In this document: in pieces, positions 9,066 through 17,156 of the stretch | Position numbering within the stretch: position 1 is the first letter of the stretch | Layout: every line of letters begins with the position of its first letter | Source: Longispora fulva | Lineage (GTDB): Bacteria; Actinomycetota; Actinomycetes; Mycobacteriales; Micromonosporaceae | Reading direction: 5' to 3' | NCBI RefSeq assembly: GCF_015751905.1 | Contig: NZ_JADOUF010000001.1 | Location: 5,766,001-5,830,000, forward strand | DNA: 64,000 nucleotides | Notes under the pieces: generated by a model | What the model was told of the DNA's origin: nothing | Database searches by the model: none | The model's input: only the letters and a program-made list of their open reading frames with translations | Made by a program: the position numbers and the translations under genes

Positions 9066-9081
9066 TCGCGCGTGGGAGGAG

Positions 9082-9285
9082 TTAGTGGTGGGTCGGAGCC
9101 GTGCCCTCGTGCGGGTGGGTGTAGGACAGGCCGTCCACCGGTAGCGGGAACTCGACGTCCTCACCGAACGGCGACGGCGCCCCGGCCCGGTCGAACAGGA
9201 GCTCGTTGAGGGGCAGGTGCCCGTCCTTGACGATCGCGGCCTTGCGGCCGGACTGCGCGTGCGCCGGCTCGTGGGCGTTACCCAT
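9082..9285 (-). CDS. Small hypothetical protein (67 residues)
   Basis: This is a convincing small gene: ATG at 9285 is preceded by AAGGAG at ideal spacing, and its own hairpin terminator follows. The product has 67 residues, no cysteine, no signal peptide and no membrane helix. It is rich in Pro, His and Gly with a His-rich end (YTHPHEGTAPTHH); the middle reads HLPLNELLFDRAG. I do not recognise the family. Isolated between the HAD/cold-shock pair and the L,D-transpeptidase, it appears to be a single-gene transcript. Confidence 0.6.
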   Translation of the reverse strand: MGNAHEPAHAQSGRKAAIVKDGHLPLNELLFDRAGAPSPFGEDVEFPLPVDGLSYTHPHEGTAPTHH

Positions 9286-9465
9286 GCTGACTCCTTAGAT
9301 CACCCTGTCCGGTCAGTCTGTCACAACCGCCCGGCGGCCTTGCGGAGCCCGGGTATCGTGGACAATCGCGAATCCGACGAAGATTCTCAGAAGTCTCCGG
9401 CAACCCGTGGGGCACCCTTCCGCGTCATATTGGTGCAGGCCCACAACCCCCGGGAGGAAAAACAC

Positions 9466-10296
9466 ATGGGTGTACGCATGAGAGCGGTGGCCATCATGGC
9501 CGGCGCCCTCACCGCCGTGGTGCTCGGCGCCGCGTCGGCCTACGCGTTGAGTCCGACGCCGGTCACACCCCGGTTCCAGGACGTCGCGGTGAAGGCGGCC
9601 GAGGGCCCCGTGACCCCGCCGAGCCCGACGGCCAGCCCATCGGCCGGCCCGTCGACCAGCCCGTCACCCGTCCCGTCCGAGCCGCCCGTGCGCGGCAACA
9701 CCGGCAGCTGCGAGCCCGGCGAGAACCAGAAGGAGGTCGAGGACCTCCTGGTGAAGATCGGGGGCTATGGAGCCGTCGACGCCGACGGTTTCCAGTCCGA
9801 TGGGGACTGCGCGGCGATCAAGGCGTTCCAGACCCGGTTCGACATCCGGCCGCCGTCCGGCCAGCCCGGCCCGTTGACCGCCAACGTCGCCCGCCGGATC
9901 GCGGCGTTCGACCCGGCGCTGTGCGGGGCCGGCCCCGGCCTCACGATCTGCGTCGACCTGACCCAGCAGATCACCTGGGCGACCAGGGACGGATCCATCG
10001 TGCTCGCCCCGACCGTGGTGCGGACAGGGATGGGCGGCGGGTTCCAGACGCCGGCCGGGCACTTCGAGCTGACCCGGAAGAACAATCCGGAGTGGTCCAA
10101 GCCGTACAAGGTGAACCTGTACCACTTCCAGCATGTCGTGGACGGCATGGGCTTCCACGACACCCCGAGCTACATCCACGACGCGTTCGGCTCACACGGG
10201 TGCATCAACATGCTCCCCGACGACTCGAAGGCACTGTGGAACATGACCGAGGTGGGCACGCCCGTGCACATCTTCGGCAGGAAGCCGGGGACGTAG
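9466..10296 (+). CDS. Secreted L,D-transpeptidase (YkuD domain) with peptidoglycan-binding region
   Basis: A 276-residue exported enzyme; ATG 9466 has GGGAGGA eight bases upstream. Residues 1-28 are a signal peptide, followed by a Pro/Ser/Thr linker (about 45-75), a peptidoglycan-binding-like helical region (about 80-140) and a YkuD catalytic domain to the end. The active site is visible as HDTPSY followed by SHGCINM, with His244 and nucleophile Cys246. Such enzymes form 3-3 cross-links in peptidoglycan by attacking tetrapeptide donors. It stands alone and is followed by a strong terminator. Confidence 0.88.
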   Translation: MGVRMRAVAIMAGALTAVVLGAASAYALSPTPVTPRFQDVAVKAAEGPVTPPSPTASPSAGPSTSPSPVPSEPPVRGNTGSCEPGENQKEVEDLLVKIGGYGAVDADGFQSDGDCAAIKAFQTRFDIRPPSGQPGPLTANVARRIAAFDPALCGAGPGLTICVDLTQQITWATRDGSIVLAPTVVRTGMGGGFQTPAGHFELTRKNNPEWSKPYKVNLYHFQHVVDGMGFHDTPSYIHDAFGSHGCINMLPDDSKALWNMTEVGTPVHIFGRKPGT

Positions 10297-10302
10297 GCGA
10301 GA

Positions 10303-10329
10303 GCCCCGGACGGCTCCGCCGTCCGGGGC
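10303..10329 (+). terminator. Hairpin terminator after the L,D-transpeptidase
   Basis: An 11-bp perfect stem (GCCCCGGACGG, 10303-10313; complement 10319-10329) with a 5-base loop starts 7 bases after the stop codon. Confidence 0.75.
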
Positions 10330-10395
10330 CCAGTCCTTGGCCGGCCCGGCACAAGGCTATGGTGCCAGCCTCCGCAGACCCAGCTTCGTGGGGAA

Positions 10396-11064
10396 CTATC
10401 TGGCGAGCAGCCGGACGTCGAGAATGTCGGCGCCATTGCGGCTGACGAACAGGTTGAACCGCGCGAAGGCGACCGTCTGCGGTTTGTTCTCCTGAACGCC
10501 GGACGCGTTCTTGTCCAGCCAGGCCGGTACGTCGGTCTGCTCCGTGCCGTTCAGTGCAGGCGCCAGGCAGGTCTCGATGTCGGTGAGCACCGCCCGGTCG
10601 ACGACCATCGCCGGCCGGAGGATGCGACAAGCAAGGCCTGAGAGCGGGCCGGTCGTATCGCCCCTGGGGTGCGACGTGACCATCGAGATCTCACGGTCGG
10701 TGCCCGGCTTGACGAACTTCACGTAGTACGAGACGGTGCCGTCATCCGTGAAGCTCACGCCGAAGACCGAGGCGAGCTTGCTGGTGACCTCAGCAGTCGA
10801 GGTACCCGGAATCGTGGCCCCTGCCGCCGGGACGCCCGGCGGCGGTGAGACTCCGGGTTCCGGGCTGATCGCTGGTCGGTTCACCGTCGGTTGCACGTCC
10901 CCCGACGACTGGCCGCCCGACCGTGGGGACACCTGGTGTCCGTCCCGGGGGGCTGTCGCGACGGTCGTCGCGACGCCTCCGACCAGGACGATGGCCAGCG
11001 CGCCCAGGATCCACGGACCACGTCGCCTCTTCGCGGTGGTCGTTGTGGCGTCGAACTTGTCCAT
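10396..11064 (-). CDS. Hypothetical single-pass membrane protein with extracytoplasmic domain
   Basis: A 222-residue protein; ATG 11064 has GGGGGAG upstream. It has a cytosolic basic stretch (KRRRG), one membrane helix (about residues 19-36), a Pro/Ser-rich linker (about 45-85) and a C-terminal domain of about 130 residues with two cysteines (near ACRIL and ETCLAP). No family is recognised. It diverges from the DUF2690 gene across 122 bases that hold a good sigma-70-type promoter for the other strand. Confidence 0.6.
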   Translation of the reverse strand: MDKFDATTTTAKRRRGPWILGALAIVLVGGVATTVATAPRDGHQVSPRSGGQSSGDVQPTVNRPAISPEPGVSPPPGVPAAGATIPGTSTAEVTSKLASVFGVSFTDDGTVSYYVKFVKPGTDREISMVTSHPRGDTTGPLSGLACRILRPAMVVDRAVLTDIETCLAPALNGTEQTDVPAWLDKNASGVQENKPQTVAFARFNLFVSRNGADILDVRLLAR

Positions 11065-11119
11065 CTGTGCTCCCCCGTGGAGCGACGGTCCGGACGGACC
11101 GTGCCGGCCGAACATAACA

Positions 11120-11149
11120 TTGACAATCGTACTCGGCAACCCATACGGT
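11120..11149 (+). promoter_or_regulatory. Sigma-70-type promoter of the DUF2690 gene
   Basis: TTGACA at 11120-11125 and TACGGT at 11144-11149 are separated by 18 bases. The predicted leader to ATG 11187 is about 30 bases. Confidence 0.55.
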
Positions 11150-11186
11150 TCGGCCCTGGTGCATTTACATCTCACGGGGAGATTGC

Positions 11187-11696
11187 ATGCGTAAGTACAT
11201 CTCTATGCTCTGTGGACTGTCACTGACAGTCGCAGCCGCGGTCACGGGTATGACCCAACCAGCCTCCGCAACGCCGCCCACCTGTTCGGGCGCCACGTGT
11301 GAGGGCAAGCTCGCCGCCAACTACGGATGCGGCGCGGACGCGTACGGCATCGCCGGGTACGGGGTCGCCGACTCGAACTTTCCAGACCCGGAGAACACCC
11401 CGCCCAAGATCCACGGCGAACTCATGTACTCACCACTCTGCGACGCGGTCTGGGGCGAGTACGTCACGATCAATCCGAACGACAACCACCAGATCGTGAT
11501 GTTCGTGTCCGACCAGTACGGCGGGCCGTACCGGACCGTGCAGGAGCAGGTGAACGGGCTCGGCGGCTGGCAGACCACGATGGTCCGCTGGACCACCAAC
11601 TCCATCAAGTACTGCGCGATCCACGACGGAGTCGACCCGGACGTGAACCATGACGCGCGGTATGGCGGCCTCAACGTCTGCAGTCGCTGGCGCTGA
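11187..11696 (+). CDS. Secreted DUF2690-like protein
   Basis: A 169-residue exported protein with a signal peptide (residues 1-29, ending ASA). The mature part opens with CSGATCEGKLAANYGCGADA, the cysteine pattern I associate with DUF2690, and has two more cysteine regions (SPLCDAVWGEY and KYCAIHD) plus a C-terminal cysteine. Function is unknown. It is followed 52 bases later by the large lysozyme-like gene on the same strand with a similar leader (CACGGGGA), so the two may be co-regulated. Confidence 0.7.
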   Translation: MRKYISMLCGLSLTVAAAVTGMTQPASATPPTCSGATCEGKLAANYGCGADAYGIAGYGVADSNFPDPENTPPKIHGELMYSPLCDAVWGEYVTINPNDNHQIVMFVSDQYGGPYRTVQEQVNGLGGWQTTMVRWTTNSIKYCAIHDGVDPDVNHDARYGGLNVCSRWR

Positions 11697-11748
11697 CCCT
11701 TCCGTAGCACGCACCCTTCGTACACCTTTTGAATCACGGGGATTCATC

Positions 11749-14709
11749 ATGCGAAAAAACAGTAGAAGACTGCGATATCTGACGGCTGGACTAGCCCTGT
11801 TCACCGGGCTGACCGTGGCCGCGCCGGGCGCGGAGGCCGCCCCGCCGACCACCCAGCCAGCGCCCGCAGGGCAGGCCGCCCGCCCCCAACCCGACTCCGA
11901 CCTCGCCCCGGGCTGGAAGAAGTCGTCCGACGTCCTGGTCACCGGCGTCGGCGACACCACCGGATTCCACCTCTACTCCGCCTCCGAGAAGGACGCCTTC
12001 GCCTGGAAGACCCTGGCGACGCTCACCGCCTCGGCGCTGGACCTCGGCAGCTGGACCGGCCAGGTGTGCGTCACCGGCTCCGGCCGTTACGCCGTGGCGG
12101 TCTACGCCCCGGCCACCGCTGCGAACAGTCCCCGGCTGATGGCTTCGGGGGCGCTGGCCGCCGTGGTCGACACCCGGACGGGCAAGGCAACCCGGCTCAC
12201 CGAGGGCGTCCAGCTCGCCTACTTCAACCCGGCGTGCGGGCCCGACGACCGGGTGCTGCTGACGCGGGCGGTCGGGGACGACGGCCAGAAGACCGACCTG
12301 CTCACCGTGGACGCGGCGGCCGGCCGCGTCACCGGAACCCGGCGGATCGATGCCCAGTTCACCACGCCGGCGCCCGCGCCGGACGGCGACTACGGGATGG
12401 CGAACGGCAAGCTCGTCCGGGTCGGCCCGGCCGGTGAGCTGACCGCCGTGGCCCAACCCCAGGGTCGGCCGTTCGCGGTGCGCGCCACCGCGCACCAGGG
12501 CGTCGACATCGCCTCCGTCGACGGCGACCGGGCGGTGGTCCAGCGGTTCGTCGGCGGCGCACTGCGACGGGTCGGCTCGGGCCCGTGGAACAAGCTTCAA
12601 CTGTTCGGTCTGACCGGCGGCGGCAACGCCGTGGTCGGCGACACCACAGCGGTCAACGACGGCGTGGCCGAGCTGGCGAAGTTGTCGAGCGACCGGCAGG
12701 TCCAGGCGGTCTCCGGCCACGGGCACCTCCTCGCGGAGATCCTGCTGACCGGGCAGGCCGCCCGTGCCGGCACCTCCCCGCTGGCTCACGCGGATCCCCG
12801 GGACGCCGGCACGTTGACCGTGACCACGCGATCCACCCACAGCGGGCGGGTCCTGACCGGGGCGGTCACGACGACGAGGGCACCGACCCTCGACGCCATC
12901 TCCGCGCCCAAGGCCCCGGCCGCCCTGACGTCCGACCCGACGCCGACCTGCGCCATCGCCCGCAACGACCCTGCGCTACAGGCGTTCCAGGTCAGCCCGG
13001 ACATGGTCGAGTGGGCGGTGGACCGGGCCGTGCACGGAACCCTCACCACCAACCGGCCCGCCAACTACCTCAAGACGGGCCAGGCGGCCTACTCGCCCCA
13101 GGGCATGTTCCCGCCGCACGCGGTCCGAGGCGGCGGCACCGTGCCGGCGCAGGTCATGCTGGGAATCCTGGCCCAGGAGACCAACCTGTCCCAGGCCTCC
13201 TGGCACGCGGTACCCGGCGACACCGGTAACCCCCTGGTCGCCGACTACTACGGCAACGGCGGCGACGGGGTGAGCATCAACTACCCCGCCGCGGACTGCG
13301 GGTACGGCATCGGGCAGGTGACCACCGGCATGCGGGTCGGCGACACCACCTACACCCGGGCCCAGCAGATCGCCATCGCCACCGACTACGCGGCCAACAT
13401 CGCCGCCGGCCTGAATATCCTGATCGACAAGTGGAACGAGCTGTACGACGAGCCCGCCGGGCGCAGCTACGTGAACGACGGAAGCGCCGGGTACGTCGAG
13501 AACTGGTTCCTGGCCGTCTGGACCTACAACAGCGGCTACCACCCGAACAGCGAGGCACCGGCCAACGCCGGGTACTGGGGCGTCGGTTACCTGAACAACC
13601 CGGCCAACCCGGCGTACCCGTCCAACCGGGATCCCTTCCTGCGGAACTCCTACGCCGACGCGGCCACGCCGAGCCACTGGTCGTACCCGGAGCGGATCAT
13701 GGGCTGGGCCGAGACGCCACAGCTGAAGGGCACCCCGGCCACCAACGCCTACGCCACCCCGGCGTTCGGCAGCGCGACCACCGACATGATTCACACCGCA
13801 GGCAAGATCACCGTCCCCACCCGGGCGACCTTCTGCGACGCGGGGAACCACTGCAACTCCACGACCGCCGACCCGTGTCCGAGCTGGAACGGCGCCTGCT
13901 GGTGGCGCGGTACGGCGACGTTCGCCAACTGCTCGGCCAACCAGTGCGCGACGGAGCGGCTCAGCTACTCGGCGGGAGCCGCCGAACCGGGCGTGAAGCG
14001 GGTCTACGACCGGGACTGTTCGACGTTCAACCCGCTCAAGGACCCCTACCACCAGCCCGGCGGCAACACCGCCGTGGTGTACGACCTGAATGACACGTCG
14101 CAGTACGCCCTCGGCTGTCCGAACGTGCCGGCGAGCCAGGGCAAGTTCACGCTGCGCACCGGGTACCCGGGTGGGGCCAACGGGGCCGCGTCCGCCCTCG
14201 TCGACGTGCACCAGGCCGGGGCCGGGTACAACGGGCACATGTGGTTCACGCACACCTACCAGCCGGACGACGTGCTCGGGCCGGACCGGTACAACGCGAC
14301 CCATGAGGTCGTCGGTACGTGGACCCCGTACCTGGGCCTCGGCGAGACCCAGCTGCAGAGGTACGACATCTGGGTGCACATCCCGAGCCACGGCGGGGAC
14401 AACACCCAGAGCGAGTACGTCGTGTACGCCGATGCCTACGACCGACAGGTGGGTATCGGTCCCGACCCCAAGCACCCCGTCGCGTGCCAGATCAATCAGC
14501 ACTCCAGCACGCCGGTCACCCAGGGTTTCGACCGGTGGGTCTCGATCGGCAACTACGAACTGGGCCGGGGCGCCCGGGTCGTGCTCAACAACATCGAGCA
14601 CGACTACGCGGTCCCGAACGGCACTGTGGACGTCGCCTTCGATGCGATGGCGTTCGTCCCCACGGTTCCGAGTCCAGGGCAGCACTGTGGAGATGACTAC
14701 CCGAATTAG
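11749..14709 (+). CDS. Large secreted protein: propeller-like region, lysozyme-like/SLT region, golvesin C-terminal-like domain
   Basis: A 986-residue exported protein starting at ATG 11749 with CACGGGG upstream; earlier in-frame starts would run into the DUF2690 gene. Residues 1-37 are a signal peptide. About 55-330 is a TolB/propeller-like repeat region (PDDRVLLTRAVGDDG, PDGDYGMANGKLVRV). From about 425 a lysozyme-like region contains LGILAQETNLSQASWHAVPG (possible catalytic Glu) and DCGYGIGQVTTGM, as in transglycosylase SLT folds. A cysteine-rich stretch follows (ADPCPSWNGACWWRG), and the last 200 residues resemble golvesin C-terminal-like domains. Peptidoglycan cleavage or extracellular matrix binding is inferred. 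Confidence 0.75.
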   Translation: MRKNSRRLRYLTAGLALFTGLTVAAPGAEAAPPTTQPAPAGQAARPQPDSDLAPGWKKSSDVLVTGVGDTTGFHLYSASEKDAFAWKTLATLTASALDLGSWTGQVCVTGSGRYAVAVYAPATAANSPRLMASGALAAVVDTRTGKATRLTEGVQLAYFNPACGPDDRVLLTRAVGDDGQKTDLLTVDAAAGRVTGTRRIDAQFTTPAPAPDGDYGMANGKLVRVGPAGELTAVAQPQGRPFAVRATAHQGVDIASVDGDRAVVQRFVGGALRRVGSGPWNKLQLFGLTGGGNAVVGDTTAVNDGVAELAKLSSDRQVQAVSGHGHLLAEILLTGQAARAGTSPLAHADPRDAGTLTVTTRSTHSGRVLTGAVTTTRAPTLDAISAPKAPAALTSDPTPTCAIARNDPALQAFQVSPDMVEWAVDRAVHGTLTTNRPANYLKTGQAAYSPQGMFPPHAVRGGGTVPAQVMLGILAQETNLSQASWHAVPGDTGNPLVADYYGNGGDGVSINYPAADCGYGIGQVTTGMRVGDTTYTRAQQIAIATDYAANIAAGLNILIDKWNELYDEPAGRSYVNDGSAGYVENWFLAVWTYNSGYHPNSEAPANAGYWGVGYLNNPANPAYPSNRDPFLRNSYADAATPSHWSYPERIMGWAETPQLKGTPATNAYATPAFGSATTDMIHTAGKITVPTRATFCDAGNHCNSTTADPCPSWNGACWWRGTATFANCSANQCATERLSYSAGAAEPGVKRVYDRDCSTFNPLKDPYHQPGGNTAVVYDLNDTSQYALGCPNVPASQGKFTLRTGYPGGANGAASALVDVHQAGAGYNGHMWFTHTYQPDDVLGPDRYNATHEVVGTWTPYLGLGETQLQRYDIWVHIPSHGGDNTQSEYVVYADAYDRQVGIGPDPKHPVACQINQHSSTPVTQGFDRWVSIGNYELGRGARVVLNNIEHDYAVPNGTVDVAFDAMAFVPTVPSPGQHCGDDYPN

Positions 14710-14722
14710 CGCAGCACGCTTC

Positions 14723-14766
14723 TGACAGGAGGGGATGGGCCCGCCCGGGTCCATCCCCTCCTGTCA
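14723..14766. terminator. Bidirectional hairpin terminator
   Basis: A 16-bp perfect stem (14723-14738 with 14751-14766) with a 12-base GC loop lies between convergent stop codons at 14709 and 14769, so it can serve both. Confidence 0.88.
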
Positions 14767-14768
14767 CG

Positions 14769-17057
14769 TTAGGCCAGGGTGGCGGACGTGATCCGGGCCA
14801 GGGCGAACGTGTGCAGGGTCTCGCTGCGCTCGTCCTCCGCGCGCAGGTAGCCGGCCCCGATCGACATCGGACGCACCAGCCGGGAGATCGTCGAGCCGTG
14901 CGGGTCGATATAGCCGACCCAGACGGCGACCCGGTCGCGGATCGCGTCGCGGAGCACGGCGAGAGCGTCATCGATGGTGCCGCTGACCACCACCGGGGCC
15001 TTGCGGGCCGCCCGGGCCCGGGCGTCGCCGATCCGCAGCTCCTCCACGATGCCGGCCAGATACGCCTCCGGCAGCTCCAGCGGCTGCCCGGACGACCGGT
15101 CGAACCCGGCGGTGGGCGCGCGGCGCGGCGCGGCCCTGGTGAGCAGCACCGCCCCGGTGGCGTCCTCGGGCACCGGGCTGTAGCCGGTGTCGCGGAGCGC
15201 GTCGATCACCCGCGCGATCTGGTACGGCGACACGAGCACCGTCGGGGCCAGCCGGCGGAACGCGAGCCCCGACAGCCGGCGGTCGGCGGCGAGCTCGGCG
15301 AGCAGCGCCTCGTCCTCACTGCGCAGGTACGCCGACGCCGAGCCGGCGCGCAGGCCGCCGTGCTTGCGGGACACGTCGTCCACCAGGTAGGTCAGCGCCT
15401 GGGGCACCGGGGTGGTCGACCGGCGCGCGAAGAGGGCGTGCAGGTCCGTCGCCGCGTACCCCGCGTCGAGGGCCCGGCGGAGGCTGTCCACGCTCACCCG
15501 GTACACGCTGGGCGACTCGCGGACCGCGACGGCCGCCAGCTCGGCGGCCAGCCCGGTCGACGGCGGGCCCGGGACCACGATCGTCAGGTCCGCCTGGAGC
15601 AGCACCTGGTCCACCGGGGCCGGCAGTAGCGCGGCGAGGATCATCACGGAACCGGGCTCACGGTCGAGCACGCCCAGCGGGTCGTCCACGGACTCCGGCG
15701 CGAGCAGGGCCCGGCCGTAGCCGGTCAGGGCGCCCATCGCCGTCAGGCCCAGGGTCGCGGCCTCCGACAGCGCGGCCGCCAGCAGGGTCGGCCGGGTGAA
15801 CCGGCGCGGGGAGCGCCAGCGCAGCACGGCCAGCACGTCCTCGGCCTCCGCCCCGGTACCGGCGGGCAGCTCCGTGAGCATGGCCAGCACGGCCGCGCGC
15901 AGGGCCGGCGCGCCGGAGCGGGCCAGCTCGCCCGACAGGGCGTTCATCGGCCGGTCCCGCTCGTCCCGGGTGCCGATCAGGGCCGCCTGGCGGGGCATCC
16001 GCAGCCAGGCCTCGGCGAGGATCTGCCAGCGCTCGGCGAGACCCGCCGCGAGCCACGTGTCGAAGACGGCCGTCGGCAGCCAGTGCGCGCCGCCGGTGCC
16101 GTTGTCCAACACCCCGATCAGCCCCGCCGAGTACGCCACCTCCAGGAGCAGGCCGGCGGTGCCCTCGTCGACGGCCGCGGTCCTCGCGACCCGCCTGAGG
16201 TCGCGGGCGCTCAGGCCGCCGGCCTTGAGGATCGGCGCCGGCAGGTCGTTGACCAGCACCTCGACCAGGCGGACCACCTCGATGGCCTGCCCGGCCCCGG
16301 CCTGGTCGACGGCTCCGCCGCGCTTTCTGGTCGGCAGCACCGGCGGGGTCGGGTGCAGTTGGCCGAGCGGGCCCTCGTCCCGGCGGAGCAGCAGGCCGAC
16401 CTCGCGGGGCAGCTCCACGGCGTCGTCGGAGATCGGCACGAGCAGCCGCCGGTTGAGCAGCCAGCGGACCGGCGAGTCGTCGGTCCTGTCCTGCCGGGCC
16501 TCGGTGAGGGAGCCGACCGGCGGGCCGGCGGCCAGGGTGTCCAGGACGGCGCGCGCCTCGGGCGGGGCGGACATGATCGTGCGGCGCAGCGCCGCCGGGT
16601 CGGCCGCCAGCTCCGTCGCCGCGGTGTCGCCCAGGTCGGCGGCCGGCCGGCCGAGGCCCGCCGGATACGCCGAGCACACCTCGTCGAGCACCGAGACCGG
16701 CCGCAGCGCGGTGTCCGGGCCGTGCACGAGGAGCAGCGCGCGCAGCCGGTCGACGGCGGCCCGGGTCTCCGTCACGTACGGCGCGGTGACGGTGAGCACG
16801 GCGTCCAACGATGCCGTGCCGTGGGTCGCGGTCCCGGCGGGAGCTGCGCCCAGCAGCCGGAGGGCGTCGAGCACCTCGAGGGTGAACAGGTCGAGGGCCT
16901 CGAGCGCCCGGGCCACCGACAACCGGGTCTGGGCCCGGTTGGCCAGGGCGGACAGGTCTCCCGGAAGGGGGACGGTCAGGTCCGGACGGGCACGAAGCAG
17001 CCCCGCGAGGGCCTCATCGGGCAACGCTCGCAGGTGGTCAGCCAGGCTCATAGACAT
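14769..17057 (-). CDS. Helicase-associated protein (XPB/Ssl2 N-terminal-like)
   Basis: A 762-residue protein with ATG at 17057 behind AGGA. It matches the layout of the actinobacterial helicase C3/XPB-like N-terminal family whose gene sits beside the XPB helicase in mycobacteria: an N-terminal helical part (SLADHLRALPDEALAGLL), a winged-helix-rich middle, and a C-terminal WYL-like end (VAVWVGYIDPHGSTISRLV then RPMSIGAGYLRAED). It has no Walker motifs and so is not itself a helicase. Here it diverges from the helicase gene across 99 bases, suggesting shared regulation. A DNA-repair partner role is inferred from this pairing. Confidence 0.8.
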   Translation of the reverse strand: MSMSLADHLRALPDEALAGLLRARPDLTVPLPGDLSALANRAQTRLSVARALEALDLFTLEVLDALRLLGAAPAGTATHGTASLDAVLTVTAPYVTETRAAVDRLRALLLVHGPDTALRPVSVLDEVCSAYPAGLGRPAADLGDTAATELAADPAALRRTIMSAPPEARAVLDTLAAGPPVGSLTEARQDRTDDSPVRWLLNRRLLVPISDDAVELPREVGLLLRRDEGPLGQLHPTPPVLPTRKRGGAVDQAGAGQAIEVVRLVEVLVNDLPAPILKAGGLSARDLRRVARTAAVDEGTAGLLLEVAYSAGLIGVLDNGTGGAHWLPTAVFDTWLAAGLAERWQILAEAWLRMPRQAALIGTRDERDRPMNALSGELARSGAPALRAAVLAMLTELPAGTGAEAEDVLAVLRWRSPRRFTRPTLLAAALSEAATLGLTAMGALTGYGRALLAPESVDDPLGVLDREPGSVMILAALLPAPVDQVLLQADLTIVVPGPPSTGLAAELAAVAVRESPSVYRVSVDSLRRALDAGYAATDLHALFARRSTTPVPQALTYLVDDVSRKHGGLRAGSASAYLRSEDEALLAELAADRRLSGLAFRRLAPTVLVSPYQIARVIDALRDTGYSPVPEDATGAVLLTRAAPRRAPTAGFDRSSGQPLELPEAYLAGIVEELRIGDARARAARKAPVVVSGTIDDALAVLRDAIRDRVAVWVGYIDPHGSTISRLVRPMSIGAGYLRAEDERSETLHTFALARITSATLA

Positions 17058-17156
17058 CGTTTCCTAAGTTACCTGCCCCCGGGGCAAAACGCGGCCTGCC
17101 GGTACACGGTCGCCGACCGGGCATACTTGAGGGTCTGCCTTGTTGGAGGTACCCGC

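Noticed and set aside
9286..9465. A riboswitch (c-di-AMP type) before the L,D-transpeptidase
   Set aside because: Such elements often precede wall enzymes, but I could not find the conserved core sequences or a closing stem.
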